Assembly: GCA_029298735.1 (NCBI GenBank)
Contig: JANSLP010000153.1
Coordinates: 1 to 64,000 of the forward strand
DNA: 64,000 nt
Origin: Ophiostoma sp. CBS 140.51
Lineage: Eukaryota > Ascomycota > Sordariomycetes > Ophiostomatales > Ophiostomataceae
Reading direction: 5' to 3'
Position 1 is the first letter of the stretch. Each line of letters starts with the position of its first letter. Positions 24,401-35,657 of the stretch are shown here, piece after piece. Position numbers and translations under genes: made by a program. The notes below the pieces were generated by a model. It was not told where the DNA came from and did not search any database. It saw only the letters and a list, made by a program, of their open reading frames with translations.

Positions 24401-25379
24401 GCAGCAGGTCCCTCGTTAGTTTCCCGACCCCTGGCTGCGCCCCCCATCTTTGCAGTTACCAACGCCGGCACTCCTTCCGCTCTCCAGAATCGATAATAGC
24501 GCCAAAGTTTGACCCTGTTCGTGCAGCAGACCGAGCGAGGGCCCTACGACGCGGACTTGAACCTTTTGCAACCATCTTCCTGAAGTTTAGTTCTTGGTCG
24601 GCTTGATTTTCTTTTCCCGTCTTTATTTTCGACAAGAGGTGTTTTTTTCGCCTCCCTCCTTGGCTCACACAATTTTGTCTCTGTCGCCTTCTTACCCAGA
24701 GACATCATCTGCAAAGCGCATCCTTCTGTGCTCACATACACACTACACAGATACACACCACGGTGAAGATCCCGACTCCTTGTTCTTCTCACCCGTCTGT
24801 CTTCTCCCTTCCCATGCAGCTGCCGTTTTCTTGATAGCCCTGTCTGGGAGGAGCCCGGTATTGGATCTTGTTCGTCCTCTTTTCTTCTTTCTCACCCTGC
24901 ATCTCGCCCACTCTTTTTGTCTCTCCCTTTGTTTCCTCTTGGGCCCCCCTTTTCTTTCTTCCGCCTATGATCTTGCATTTTTTGTTATTCCTTCTCTTTA
25001 CCATATTCTTTTTTCTGACTCGACCTGCAGCAAGCATTATTACACGACGTATCTCCTGGGCCTTTCACCGCCTGCCGTGTCCCGCCCGCCTACATTCTCT
25101 CAGTATACACCTTTGTCCAGAATCCCATGAGACGTCAGTAGTATTCAGCTGCCGTTTGATGACTGCGTCAAAACTCTTTGACATTCGATAACGTTGTCCC
25201 CTTTTTTCTTTGGACGAACCGGCTACCAGAACGGACAAAGCCAGTCCACAGTCGACACGCACATACGCTCCCCAGCTGGGCTGGTCTAGAGGTCCAAGAT
25301 AGATTCTTTGCCTCCCACTCCGACCCCTTTTAGGGCCGGCCCCCTTTCGTTTACATCTTATTCGCCACCACCCGTCATC
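18418..25379. other. 7-kb region without a recognisable gene
   Basis: The largest gap in the window. Composition alternates between purine-rich and pyrimidine-rich blocks: 23058-23159 has no T on the plus strand, and 24590-25020 is largely C and T. CA-rich sequence lies at 24335-24400. Open frames such as 22151-22927 (-) are long only because of this bias and carry no domain. The right-hand kilobase probably contains the promoter and leader of the CM1-domain gene. An unannotated non-coding RNA cannot be excluded. Confidence 0.4.
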
Positions 25380-28300
25380 ATGGAGGCTCCTTTATCTGCA
25401 AACGTCCCCAGCACAAGCTCGAGCAGCACACGGGAACGCTCTCGTCGCCCTTCATATACCCGCGCGTCGTCTCGATCGAGCACTGGCACCACTTCAGACT
25501 CTCGCATGTCGGTTCATACCGCCGACCGCTCAATGTCGAACTTGACACCCTCACCACAGCCGCCTCTGTCGCAGTTGCAGCAGCAAACATCCTCATCACA
25601 ACCTTCCTCTCACCTCGTCCACCGTTTCCAGAACAGCACTGCCAACAAGCGGGCATCGCCAGCACCTAGCACAAGTACCGACTCGTCAAGGTTTCGGTCC
25701 CTCAACGACTCTACATCTGAACTCAAGTCGAGTGACTCGAAGCCGTCTCTCATTGCCACATCCAGCTACCTCCAGGAGAAGTTGCTGAAGGAACGCAAAG
25801 TTGAAAGTGAACGGAGCTCGAGCCGACTCGGAAACGACAAGATGGCATCAACAGTTGACCTGGGCGGCGCACAAAGCTCGCCTGCTCGGGCACCCTTCGA
25901 CATCAGCCGGCCCAAGTCCAGCGCTGGCCACCTCGACGGCGGCAAGAAGAAGGCAGGCGTTGGCCTGAAGGAGATGGAACAGGTATGTACAGCACGCAAT
26001 GCCTAATATCATGAGATGATCCTCACCTAATACTTGTAGACTTTGACGAACCTGCATAAGCAAAATTTTGACCTCAAGCTCGAGCTGTACCACCGCCGCG
26101 AGAAGCAGACCGCCCTAGAAGAACAATGCGAAAGCCTGGAGTCCGAGAAGCACGAGCTGGAAGAGATCAACGACAAGCTCATGTCCGAACTTGAGATGCG
26201 AGACAAAGCTGTTGAAGAGGCCGTCGCCATGATCGTGTCCCTCGAAGCCCGCCTTGAGGAACTGTTCCATGAGCGTGAGATGATGCAGCAGGCCGAGAAG
26301 GAAAAGTTCTTTGCTACTGACGCCAGACTACGCAACGCCCTGTCGTCTGCACTGCATGAGACGACAAATGTTCCTACCGCACCCGAATCGGTTACATCGT
26401 TTGACGACACTCCGAAACCTAAGACGAAAACGGAGGACCTTCGCACGATCAACCGCATGCCCAGCTTCGTGTCTGAGCGCAGTGAGCTTACCGAGAACCT
26501 GCGCAACGTGTATCTCGGCACGCGGGTTGGCAGCCTTGTCAGCCTGCCGCGCATGTCAGAGGATAACGACTTGGACATGCGGGACGTTGTTAACCGCATC
26601 GCAAGCCCGAGTCTCAGTGTCCTCAGCGAGAGCTCCTTCCTTAGTATCTATGGGAAGAAGCGTGAGATCCCGGCACACATTACATCGGCACCGACAGAGC
26701 CACGACCTATGTCACCCGTCGCCTGCGTTCCGGACATCCCACGGACTATGCCTGACAACAGCCACAGCATGAACATTGAAGACTCGAACGGATCAGCAGC
26801 TGCTGTTGTGGCCCACGCCCTGGCATCAACCGCAGCACCACAGCCCACTCCTACCCAGACTCGGAGCTCGTCTACACCGACTAAGAAGCGGTCGAGCTCG
26901 AGCAACCGCAACCCTCACCTCTCTGCCAACCAGAACGCCGCCGCCTTCAACGCACTTACCGACTTCCTCGGCACAAACTCGCCTCTCCGCCAGCTCGAGA
27001 AGATGGAGATGTCACTGCAGGCGATGAACGACGCATCCCGTCCGGCTAGCCAGCACCGTCACGGTCGTGCTGAAATTGAGCAACTGGCCCGCCATCTGCG
27101 CGAGCACGAACTCGGCAAGTCTTACGCCAGACAGGAGAAGAAGGATGCTCTGCGCAGAGTCCGCACCGATGCACCCTTCTCGCGCGAGCCCCACAACCTC
27201 CCACCGACACCCGACACCATCTCGACGTCAACCCTCCGCCGGTACAAGAACTCTAACGACACTCTTTGCCTTCAGGACAAGGAGAACGCCAACGAGCGCA
27301 GCTACTTGACTGTCTCCGAGGTCAACACGTCTCGGTCGAGCAGCGGTGAGAACAAGCGTATCTCGACACTCGAATCGTTTGTCGACAGCATCCCGGCCAT
27401 GCACCCTCCTTCGACCTCTGCCTTCGACAGCCGCCGCCACGAAGTTGGTGGCCGCAGCAGCTACTTTGATAACCAGCTTCACATCCCGCCTCGCCCCCGG
27501 TCGGCCGACGAGACGACGATTTCGCACCACGGCCGCGGCAGCGTCTGGGGCGACTCGGAGAGTTCCGACGATGATATGGACATTGACGGCAACGACTCGG
27601 CGTCTCTGCACGATTACTGGCTGCGCGAGAGCCTTCGTCCCACTGGCCAAGCACCCGCGCCATCGAAGAGCCGTAGCCGCCGCGGTGGACGCGTCTCACC
27701 CGACCTCTTCAGCTTCCCTCCTACGACGTCCAACGGCTGGGCGACGACTGCTATGTTCGGCTCACTCAGCGGCCAGGGTTACCAGGGATCTGCACCTCTG
27801 GCACAGACTCTTGATGCTCTTGGTGCTTCGCTGCCCTCGCCTGCCGCGGGTCTGTTTGGACCCAGTGGCCTTTTGGCATCGCCACTCCCCTACGGCATGA
27901 ACGGCATCCCGTCGGGTCCGCCGCCACCCCCGCATCGGCGCTCTAGTTTGCACGCCCATACGGGATCGACACACGGTTCGCGAAGTGGCTCACGCCATGG
28001 TACCGCTCCTGGCACCCCATCTCTCGGCACACCCAGTCTCGTCAGCAACAAGAACCGCCGCTCCCCGACACGCCCCGGCACGACTGCCAGCAAGGACTCC
28101 AACGACATCCATAGCAACCAACCACCGACTCCCATTGCTGCTCCTACTCAACAGGAGCAGATCACTCTGCCGAAGCAGCGCCACTACCCGCCCGCCTCGG
28201 GCTCAAACAACAACGCAACACGTAGCCGTGTGATGAGCCTGTTCCGCCGGTCGGGCTCCCATGAGCCGAGCTCAGCTGCCACTGCAGCTCTGACCTCGTC

Positions 28301-28637
28301 GGCCACTGTGCCCAACGTGGCGACAATGACCGAGTCGACAAGCAACCCTGCCGCGCCCAACATTGGCGTGCCTTCGCGGTCGCGCCGCAGCGAGCTCGAC
28401 GAGGACAACGCTGCTGGTGCCAGTGCGACCCCGCCACCGATCCTGCGCAACCCTCGGCCTGTGCGGGGTGCCGAGGAGAACGGTGTGGAGGTTGAGGCGA
28501 AAGACGTGATGCCAGTTTCTGCACCGGCACCGCAAGAGACTGCACCTGTTGCCACCACCGCAGCACCTCCCATCCAGCAGGAAGTGCGCAAGAAGTGGCT
28601 GGGCCGGGTGACGGGCCTGCGGAACCGGGCGGGCTAG
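25380..28637 (+). CDS. CM1 (Cnn_1N) coiled-coil protein, probable microtubule-organising factor
   Basis: Two exons (25380-25982, 26040-28637) with a 57-nt intron (GTATGT...TTGTAG) give 1066 residues. The N-terminal ~195 residues are Ser/Thr/Pro-rich and likely disordered. The exon junction lies in the centrosomin motif 1: LKEMEQ|TLTNLHKQNFDLKLELY (about residues 196-218). A coiled coil follows to about residue 300. The rest is low-complexity, Ser/Pro-rich and basic, ending in KKWLGRVTGLRNRAG. CM1 motifs bind and activate gamma-tubulin complexes at spindle poles and other nucleation sites; fungal CM1 proteins include ApsB/Mto1 and Pcp1. The length is near that of ApsB, but I do not recognise a C-terminal Mto1-type domain, so orthology stays open. 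Confidence 0.85.
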
Positions 28638-29522
28638 TGGTCTCGCATCGTGAGCTCGACCGCGTCAGTCAAAGGTGAAGGCCAAGATGCCGACGACAAC
28701 GTCTGGGTCCATGTCGTGGACAGCGACACCGGACGCAAGGTTAAGCCTCGCTGGCACACTGTGTCCGGCGTCGAGAGACGATGATCGTTTCGTGCAACTT
28801 ACCTTTATCATATCTGTTTTTCTTTCTGCTATTTTGGCGGTAACCCAGTACGCCTTACTCGAAATTTCCTGCGCTTGGATTGGAGGGAAACCTGTTTTTA
28901 TCACTGTTTTGTTTGGCAATCAACATTTTGCATCGGGGCCATGGTGTTCTTTCTCGCGTTGGATTTTTTTGTGTCTTCAGCACCGGGCTTTTGCATGGCG
29001 TTTCTGTTTTCTGTCTCTGTTTTTCATCTGTAACCAAAACACAACATCAAGGGATTGTCAACGGGATATGGGTGTATCGGAACGTACTGTTTTTCTCTTT
29101 CTTTTTCTTGGGCCACAAGATTGTGTTTATCTTTTTAAGGGACTGGGAAAATATTATCGGCCAGAGAAATTGGGCTCTGGACCGTGGGCTTTTAGCTTCG
29201 CGCACAACTATGTACGAACCATAAAATTGACATAGCATTGAATCCTTTAAAATACTATCATAACATGGAATAAATAAGTAAATGTACGAATATTGTGAAA
29301 ACTGCCAATATTGAAGCCACGCCTATGGCATGTCGTCAAGTATTGAAGTTGGGCTTGACCAATGAGCGTAGCGTATTCCCGGTGAAGGGAGGAACCGTGG
29401 CGGACGGTAATGTGGCCCTTTCCTGCGGGCCACGTATGGTGTCAAACGAACGCCATCTTTCAAACATTTCGCATCAAAGTCAATCTCATGATGCACGGCC
29501 ATTCACAAAAGCACAAATCACC
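28638..29522. other. Intergenic
   Basis: About 0.9 kb holding the 3' flank of the CM1 gene and the promoter of the next gene. The AT-rich stretch near 29220-29290 separates them. Open frames here look like chance. Confidence 0.45.
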
Positions 29523-30737
29523 ATGACGGAGCTAACTCGAAGACGAACGCGGCAGAAGATTGCACCAGCTACAGCGGCAGAAGACGCCCACAATAGCGGA
29601 CTCGGCACATCACCCGCCTCGCCAATTTCGACCACCGACACAACAGAACCAACGTCGCACCTTCCACCAGCATCTTCATTCTTCGCAGTCCCAAATGTCG
29701 TTCTCACTGGCGTCGGCTTTCATCCATTTGGATCAGTTCTGGGGCAGCGCATCTACAACCGGAACACCCAGCATGTCCAGGACGGTCCAGCCAACAAAAT
29801 CTTACGGTCACTCTTGACAGGAGAAGACGGCCTCCTCCTCCACGTTTGGGCCATTCTTCAAGCATCGGTCTTTCGTCACAAGACAATCATCTCCGCCATC
29901 CCATACTTTCTTGTCGCCGTGGTCTTCAACCATGCTCGACGAACCCTTTTCTTTGGCCATCCCACTGCTGGGTTCTTTATTCTGTCACAACCGGACGATG
30001 ACTGGCGGCTGTTGCTGGCAAGGCCGGACGTGTTTGTTGAAGACGTGGTCAAGGCTGTGAAAGGCGGGAAGTATGTGCAGGCAGTCCTTATGAAGGGCTT
30101 ATGGGACATGCTTGCTGGCAGCGTGACGGCAACTCTCATCCTGGCAGACGATGCCACTTCATGTCGAAACATGTCACGGGCCCTGGAAATGTTTCCACTC
30201 AAGAAGAGAGACACAGTCGCTCAAACACTTGCCCGCCGCATAAGAGACATAGCCACAACATTGTTCATCGTGTGGCTGTTCTCATGCATTGAGTTTGCAG
30301 TGGCACAAGCATCGGCGACGGTGGCGATTGTGTATGCCGTTTGGATGATGCTCACCGTCCCAGGCAAGGGCGGTCCAGATTTGTTAGCTCACATCCTGCT
30401 TGATACCAGCCTTCTCACCACAATGTGGGTTGCCCTCTTTGCATGGCTGCAGGTGGTCGTCTTGTCGTGGAAAGGTCTGGTACCTCTTGTTGCGAGAAGT
30501 CTGTCGAGTCCCTTTCGAAGACCGGGAGTCTTGCTGGCACTCGCCCTTTGTGTCACGGCTATGCGCGCAGTTCTTCGCTACCGCAGCCGACTGTACATTG
30601 CCATTGAGACGAGCGGACTGTTTGTGTTTCTGGCATACGTGGGGATATCTGGACTGTTAATGTGTGCAAATACCGCGGCAGTGAGGTCAAAGACGGGGGA
30701 GGATGGAAAGAAGGAATCGGAGGAGGCTGCTCACTGA
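29523..30737 (+). CDS. Multi-pass membrane protein, hypothetical
   Basis: A single-exon frame of 404 residues from the ATG at 29523 (context TCACCATGAC). The first ~55 residues are hydrophilic and rich in Thr, Pro and Ser. At least six hydrophobic segments follow, at about residues 120-140, 200-215, 245-275, 290-320, 345-360 and 375-395. The tail is charged (KTGEDGKKESEEAAH). I recognise no family and no transport motif. The steady hydrophobic periodicity, the single clean frame and the start context support a real gene. The location, endomembrane or plasma membrane, is unknown. Confidence 0.7.
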   Translation: MTELTRRRTRQKIAPATAAEDAHNSGLGTSPASPISTTDTTEPTSHLPPASSFFAVPNVVLTGVGFHPFGSVLGQRIYNRNTQHVQDGPANKILRSLLTGEDGLLLHVWAILQASVFRHKTIISAIPYFLVAVVFNHARRTLFFGHPTAGFFILSQPDDDWRLLLARPDVFVEDVVKAVKGGKYVQAVLMKGLWDMLAGSVTATLILADDATSCRNMSRALEMFPLKKRDTVAQTLARRIRDIATTLFIVWLFSCIEFAVAQASATVAIVYAVWMMLTVPGKGGPDLLAHILLDTSLLTTMWVALFAWLQVVVLSWKGLVPLVARSLSSPFRRPGVLLALALCVTAMRAVLRYRSRLYIAIETSGLFVFLAYVGISGLLMCANTAAVRSKTGEDGKKESEEAAH

Positions 30738-31375
30738 ACAGTTCAAAAGTAGAAGGGAACAATCACTTTGTCCCACTCTTGCACAGACTCCGCTCTGTTT
30801 TGCGCCCATTGTTCTGACCACCTTTCCAGCCTTCTCTAGTCCCCTCTTCTGTCTTCTTTACCGAGAGTCCGATCTTGTGAACCCCACTGTCAACCACCCA
30901 CTTGGGAGATAAGATTGATAAAAAATCGAAAAGATGAGAAAAAGACTAAAAAAGGCACGTCTAGTTCCGGGCTCCACCGTCCGACTCTCAGACTTTACCA
31001 CTGTTCGGATGGGTGAAAACGCTCAGACCCTGCTCTTTTGGGCCTAGACTGCAGCCATCCGATGACCGGCTCACTGCACTCTTGGGAAAGCTTGCATGCG
31101 TGCGCACGCCTTCTGTCGGTTCATCCTCCATGCAGAAGGGCGTGCCCCCCCATTTTGCACTCCTTGGTGGATTTGGAAACGTCAAGTTGCCCGACAGGAC
31201 CCTCGCTTCCTACCCTCTTGAGACGTGCACTTGCTACGACGACGAACAACGACGACGACTCTCCACACATTGATCATACAAACATCTCTTTACGATCTTG
31301 ATTTGCCAAACGAGCCCCTTTACCGACCACTTCCACACACCATTACCCCCACCTACTCCTCTCGATTCCACGAGG
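30738..31375. other. Intergenic with promoter of Zn2Cys6 gene
   Basis: About 640 bp between tandem plus-strand genes. Short CGACGACGA runs occur at 31238-31258. The leader before 31376 is CA- and CT-rich. No gene seen. Confidence 0.45.
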
Positions 31376-33019
31376 ATGCAGCTCGGCCCCTACGACGGGC
31401 GCAAGAAGCGCTCGCGATGTGTAGCCTGCGCGGCTAGCCATCTCAAATGCTCGTCGTCGCAGCCCTGCTCAGCCTGCACACGCCGTGGCATGACTTGTAC
31501 ATACCCGACACGACAAAGTTCCGCCGCACCCGTCATTGTCGAGTCGGCGTGGACGACCACAACTACTCCAAAGTCTTTCCAACAAAAGCGAGCGACTGCG
31601 CGTTTCAACATCAATTTCAGCCTTGTTCGTGCCAGCCGACCCTCGACCGATGCCTCCGCATACTACCTCCACCATTTTTACGCCTTTGTCCGACGCAACG
31701 ACTTTACCGGCAAAGCCGCCGCTGTACACAAGGATCTGCAACAACTCAGTAGAGTGGGACAGGCGACATACTTGAGAGACGCAATGCTGGCGATTGGAGC
31801 GATGCATGCGGCGAATATGGGCACGAATGATATCCCGGACGTCGTGGCTGAAGGCGACCACACGAGCACTACGAACAGTCTCAGTCTCAACACCCCACGG
31901 GGAGGAGTCCGCCACCGCGCCGCACTGGAGTACTATGCCTCTGCTGTCTCTGGTTTGTCGCGGACACTTGCTGCTGCTGCTTGTGACCTTCCACCCGGCG
32001 AAGACATGCGGGATGCCGTGCTTTGGACAACTTTGTTCCTCGGCTTCTACGAGCTGATGAACGAGACTCCACCGGGCGAAGGTTGGCGGCTGCACATGGT
32101 CCACGGGACAGGCAAAGCACTGAGGGCGAGTGGAGCTGCGTGTTGTCGACGAGGACGGTCACGGACATTCTTTTTGCAAGCACGGGTCTTTGAAGTCTTC
32201 CGGGCCGTCATTTGTTCAGATGCCACTTTCTTGACCGAGCCCGAGTGGACCAACTTACTCGAGGAAATGTGGGTGGACGGTGCGGCCGACAACGAGATCC
32301 GAGACGACGGTGAACGAGGCTGGCACCCACTGGATGCTCTGCTGGACGTGGTGGCACAGTGCACAAAATTGCGGTTCCGGATCCGCGGGTTTCTGGCACA
32401 GTGCCGAGATGGTCTGTTGACGTCTCAAGAAATTGAGGAGGAAGGCATGTCCATATCAAGCCGGGCCGTTTCACTCAGAAACGCACTCGAGAGGTGGTCA
32501 TCCACCTACGGCGACGAAGGTGCTTCTGGAACAGTCTCGTCAGCAACAGTATCGTCTTCAAACCCAATCTCTCAAACAACCGACGCCAGCATGATCTTGG
32601 CACATATCTTTTGCGCTGCCGTCAATGCCTACTTGTCCGGAATCTTTGATTATGAAATGGACCAGTGGCATGCTATTGGTCAACAGCCGCCCACCTTGCC
32701 GAGAGCGACTCTCCAACTGCACGTGGACACCATTTTGCGGTATGCAGCGCCGGCACTGGCCGACACAAATATTGCCCCTATCCTGCTTCTGTTTCCCATT
32801 CGCGTTGCCGGCGCTCGGTCACGCTACCCGCGGCAGCGAATCGAAGTCTTGAAGTTGCTGGACGTCATTGGACGCATGTATGCCGCGGCGACGTACTACT
32901 CAGCACACCTGCAGAGACTGTGGGTGAGGATGGCCGAGGAAGAGAAGCAGGAGGAGGTGGCGGAGAAGGCAATCGAAGCAAGGACACAAACTGTCATTGT
33001 GACAGAGGTGACGACATAG
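31376..33019 (+). CDS. Zn2Cys6 transcription factor with Fungal_trans_2-like region
   Basis: A single exon of 547 residues. The ATG at 31376 places the zinc cluster near the N-terminus: C15, C18, C25, C31, C34 and C41 in perfect C-x2-C-x6-C-x5-C-x2-C-x6-C spacing, preceded by basic RKKRSR. The remainder has the features of the fungal transcription factor 2 family: YYLHHF near residue 90, the RDAMLAIGAMHAAN helix, a reiterated ALEYYASAVSGLSRTL helix and a GWRLHMVHGTGKALRA segment. Related proteins regulate nearby catabolic or secondary-metabolism genes. Its neighbours are a membrane protein and small unknown proteins, so no target can be inferred. It is nuclear by class. Confidence 0.88.
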   Translation: MQLGPYDGRKKRSRCVACAASHLKCSSSQPCSACTRRGMTCTYPTRQSSAAPVIVESAWTTTTTPKSFQQKRATARFNINFSLVRASRPSTDASAYYLHHFYAFVRRNDFTGKAAAVHKDLQQLSRVGQATYLRDAMLAIGAMHAANMGTNDIPDVVAEGDHTSTTNSLSLNTPRGGVRHRAALEYYASAVSGLSRTLAAAACDLPPGEDMRDAVLWTTLFLGFYELMNETPPGEGWRLHMVHGTGKALRASGAACCRRGRSRTFFLQARVFEVFRAVICSDATFLTEPEWTNLLEEMWVDGAADNEIRDDGERGWHPLDALLDVVAQCTKLRFRIRGFLAQCRDGLLTSQEIEEEGMSISSRAVSLRNALERWSSTYGDEGASGTVSSATVSSSNPISQTTDASMILAHIFCAAVNAYLSGIFDYEMDQWHAIGQQPPTLPRATLQLHVDTILRYAAPALADTNIAPILLLFPIRVAGARSRYPRQRIEVLKLLDVIGRMYAAATYYSAHLQRLWVRMAEEEKQEEVAEKAIEARTQTVIVTEVTT

Positions 33020-33925
33020 GCGAAACGTCATGTCGACTTCGTGGATCAGTGTTTGGATCGTGGACGACTATGGCGGTATGCCGTGGAAGATTCTAAACGA
33101 CGAGTGATGAGTATGGGTCGATCTATCTATAGAATGGGCGTTTGGTTAGCTTGGGTCTGACTTTGGTGTTTTGGAAGGTTTGAATGAGGGGTACAAGGAA
33201 AAAATATTCTTCTGGTCATGGGTTGGGTCTGGGTCTTTATAAACACGACGGTCGGCTGCTTATATCTACTTTTAAAATATAGTTATGTCATATACACTTA
33301 TTCACGGTGATGTCGATGTCTTCCAGAGAGTTCTAATTCTGCAGAAATTGCACCCAACAGATGGTTGCTTTGTGGTGGCCGCGCATGTGCTCATAATGTT
33401 CTCGCTCTCTGATTGGTCCAGCGCTACCAACTCACACGATAAAAACATCATACCCAGTACTTGATACTTGTGTCTACGTATTTTGTGGTCATCCGCGCCC
33501 AAAATAAATTTCCCACCATAATCAACACTTACTCACGGCCTCAATATGACGTTCACATTGTGCTTCTGGCTCCTTTTTTGCGCAGAACTGATCATCTGTC
33601 ATATTTGACCACGTTGAACAGACTGCTGTTCAAGTGAACTAGTTTTGTATAAGTGAGGCCCTTCTTCCCCCAAGGGCTCTTTCTTTTTTTCCTTCTGCTC
33701 TTCTCATCTACAATCACTTTCTCTTGGTTTATTCTGCTTTTCTCAAGTTCTCTCTACTCGATCAAAGCTTTTCGAACCAAACTCTTCTCTTCTCCTCTTC
33801 TATACCACCTTTTGCCAGTCAAGCCTCCAAAAGGTGTAGAGTCGTATCCTGGACTCTGTTCTCTGTTCTCTGTTCTCTTTAAAGTTTACTCTTCAAGCAC
33901 ATTGTCTTCCTTCTCATCCCTCAAG
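33020..33925. other. Intergenic with pyrimidine-rich leader
   Basis: About 0.9 kb. The last 280 bp are strongly pyrimidine-rich and include a short tandem of TCTGTTCT at 33856-33880, just before the next ATG. No other coding signal. Confidence 0.5.
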
Positions 33926-34474
33926 ATGAACTGCTTCAAGGTTAACTTCGAGGACCTCTCCGACGAGGAAATCGGTGCCATGGTCAACGACGACGAACTG
34001 CCCGACTATGTCCTCAGTTACGGTGCTCGTCTTCGGTACAAACTGCACAAGCGTGTCGACTGTGTGCGTAGCGGCGTTTCGACAAAGAAGTTCCGTCTCG
34101 TCAACAGTGTCCGTCGTCTCGCAGGGAAGCAGCCCCTGTCTCCTCCCAAAATCAATGAGCGCGACCTGTTTACGTCCGACATGCTCGTGCGGGACCACAG
34201 CGACGACGATCTGAGTCTCTGTCGCGTCCTAACGGGTGAGTCCATTGTCTCCGTCTCGTCCATCGATTCACTGTCTCCCTCACGGCTCATGGACGTGGCG
34301 GAGATTTCGGGCTCCAGCCAGTCTGAACTGCTTCTCGACTACATGTGGACCGTCCACGCACTCCAGCCGCCCCGGCTAACAAATGTGGACCATCCGCTGT
34401 TTTCTGTCAAGATGGTCAACTACATCCAGCAGATGCAGCGCGAGAGGCGGTTCCCTCTGTCATTTTCGGGTTGA
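33926..34474 (+). CDS. Hypothetical 182-aa protein
   Basis: The frame is open for 91 codons upstream of 33926, but that part is a CT-rich leader without sense. The ATG at 33926 (context CTCAAGATGAA) starts a charged protein with an acidic N-terminus (FEDLSDEEIGAMVNDDELPDY), a basic middle (KLHKRVDC, RRLAGK) and a Ser/Asp-rich stretch (DHSDDDLSLC, SIVSVSSIDSLSPS). No signal peptide, membrane segment or known domain is visible. Codon use with C-ending codons resembles its neighbours, which supports coding. Confidence 0.6.
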   Translation: MNCFKVNFEDLSDEEIGAMVNDDELPDYVLSYGARLRYKLHKRVDCVRSGVSTKKFRLVNSVRRLAGKQPLSPPKINERDLFTSDMLVRDHSDDDLSLCRVLTGESIVSVSSIDSLSPSRLMDVAEISGSSQSELLLDYMWTVHALQPPRLTNVDHPLFSVKMVNYIQQMQRERRFPLSFSG

Positions 34475-34973
34475 ATATTGTTCCCTACTGGAAGAAAAAA
34501 AAAGAAAAAAAAAACAAGCAAAACAATGTTCAGACGCACAACTTTGAGATGACTAAGTTTGATGTTCGGTGTTCATTGTGACTTACACCAAAAGTCTGCG
34601 CCAGCCAATCAACGCGCATGACTACAGATGGCACCAAACAAATAAGTCTCTCTGTTGTTCGCCACGGCCCCCTCATCTCCCACACCCTAAACAAAGTCAT
34701 CTCTTTGTCTCGCCCAACTTGTTCACACGGCTGGCAGTACCTTTCTCTACATCTCAAAAAAACTGAGAAGAGAATTGTACACTATGCCAGCCACAGGTTG
34801 ACACAAGTTCGTGGCTTGATCTGATCACCTGTTCACGAGATGAGGGGAAGTCGACAGGATAAGACAAATCCAGTCCTCGTGTTCAAGGGATGTCTCTTCT
34901 TTCTTGTTCTTCATCAATCAATTGACAAGAACTGAATCAAGATACATTTATCCCAGACACGACAAACACGACA
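34475..34973. other. Intergenic
   Basis: About 500 bp with an A-rich tract at 34490-34525 that may belong to a 3' UTR. No gene seen. Confidence 0.45.
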
Positions 34974-35246
34974 ATGGACAAGATTACTTCCATCTTCTCG
35001 ACTTCTCCGTCGACGTCGCCGGCAGCGACAGCTGTCACCTCGCAGCAGCTCCGCGCCAAGGCCAAGCTGGACGCCGTCATGCAGGGTCGTGGCCACCACA
35101 CGACCCTCACCAACCGCATTGGCACCACGCGGCATCCGTCTGTCTCGGACGGAAGCGCAGGCATTGCCAATAGTGTGTCGCACCCGCCGCGTCGCCCTTC
35201 AACGGGCGGGATGCTCAAACGCATCAACTCGCAGCCTGCGTATTAA
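34974..35246 (+). CDS. Small hypothetical protein, 90 aa
   Basis: A short frame starting in a good context (ACACGACAATGGACAAG). The product is Ser/Thr/Pro-rich and basic with SQQLRAKAKLDAVMQGRGHH in the middle and HPPRRPSTGGMLKRINS near the end. It resembles small disordered proteins often predicted in Sordariomycetes. No domain, signal peptide or membrane segment. C-ending codons and the clear ATG favour coding; no function is proposed. Confidence 0.5.
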   Translation: MDKITSIFSTSPSTSPAATAVTSQQLRAKAKLDAVMQGRGHHTTLTNRIGTTRHPSVSDGSAGIANSVSHPPRRPSTGGMLKRINSQPAY

Positions 35247-35657
35247 TTCTGAGCGAAAAGGTGTAAGGCGAGGATGCGTGGTGATGGATTGGGCTGTTTG
35301 TTCCTTGTTATTTGTTATTTGTTACTCAGATTGGAGAACAAGTCTTTGCTTTGTCTTTGTTTTTGGACATTTAATTGATTCAAGTTTTGCATCGTTTTAG
35401 TCCTTATTTAACTTTAATAAAAAATCTTTAAAAAAGTAAGAATAAAACATTCATCGATAAAATGCTTTCTAAATTCAATGTAAAACAACTCGTGCAAACA
35501 TTATCATACAGGTTACAAATAAGTCAAAATTTAACAAAAACATCAATCTCTAAATCTTGCTCATGTCGCCGTCTCATTTCACATTAATCTTCCCTTTCAA
35601 CTCAGGAAATCTAGAAATGTCAGCATTCACTCGTATTGATTGTTTGCTTTGGTTTAC
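35247..35657. other. AT-rich convergent intergenic region
   Basis: About 410 bp between convergent genes, markedly AT-rich from 35390 to 35560. Probably the two 3' UTRs and polyadenylation signals (several AATAAA-like words). Confidence 0.5.

Noticed and set aside
33856..33880. Short TCTGTTCT tandem before the 33926 gene
   Set aside because: Typical low-complexity pyrimidine leader; nothing indicates a regulatory role.
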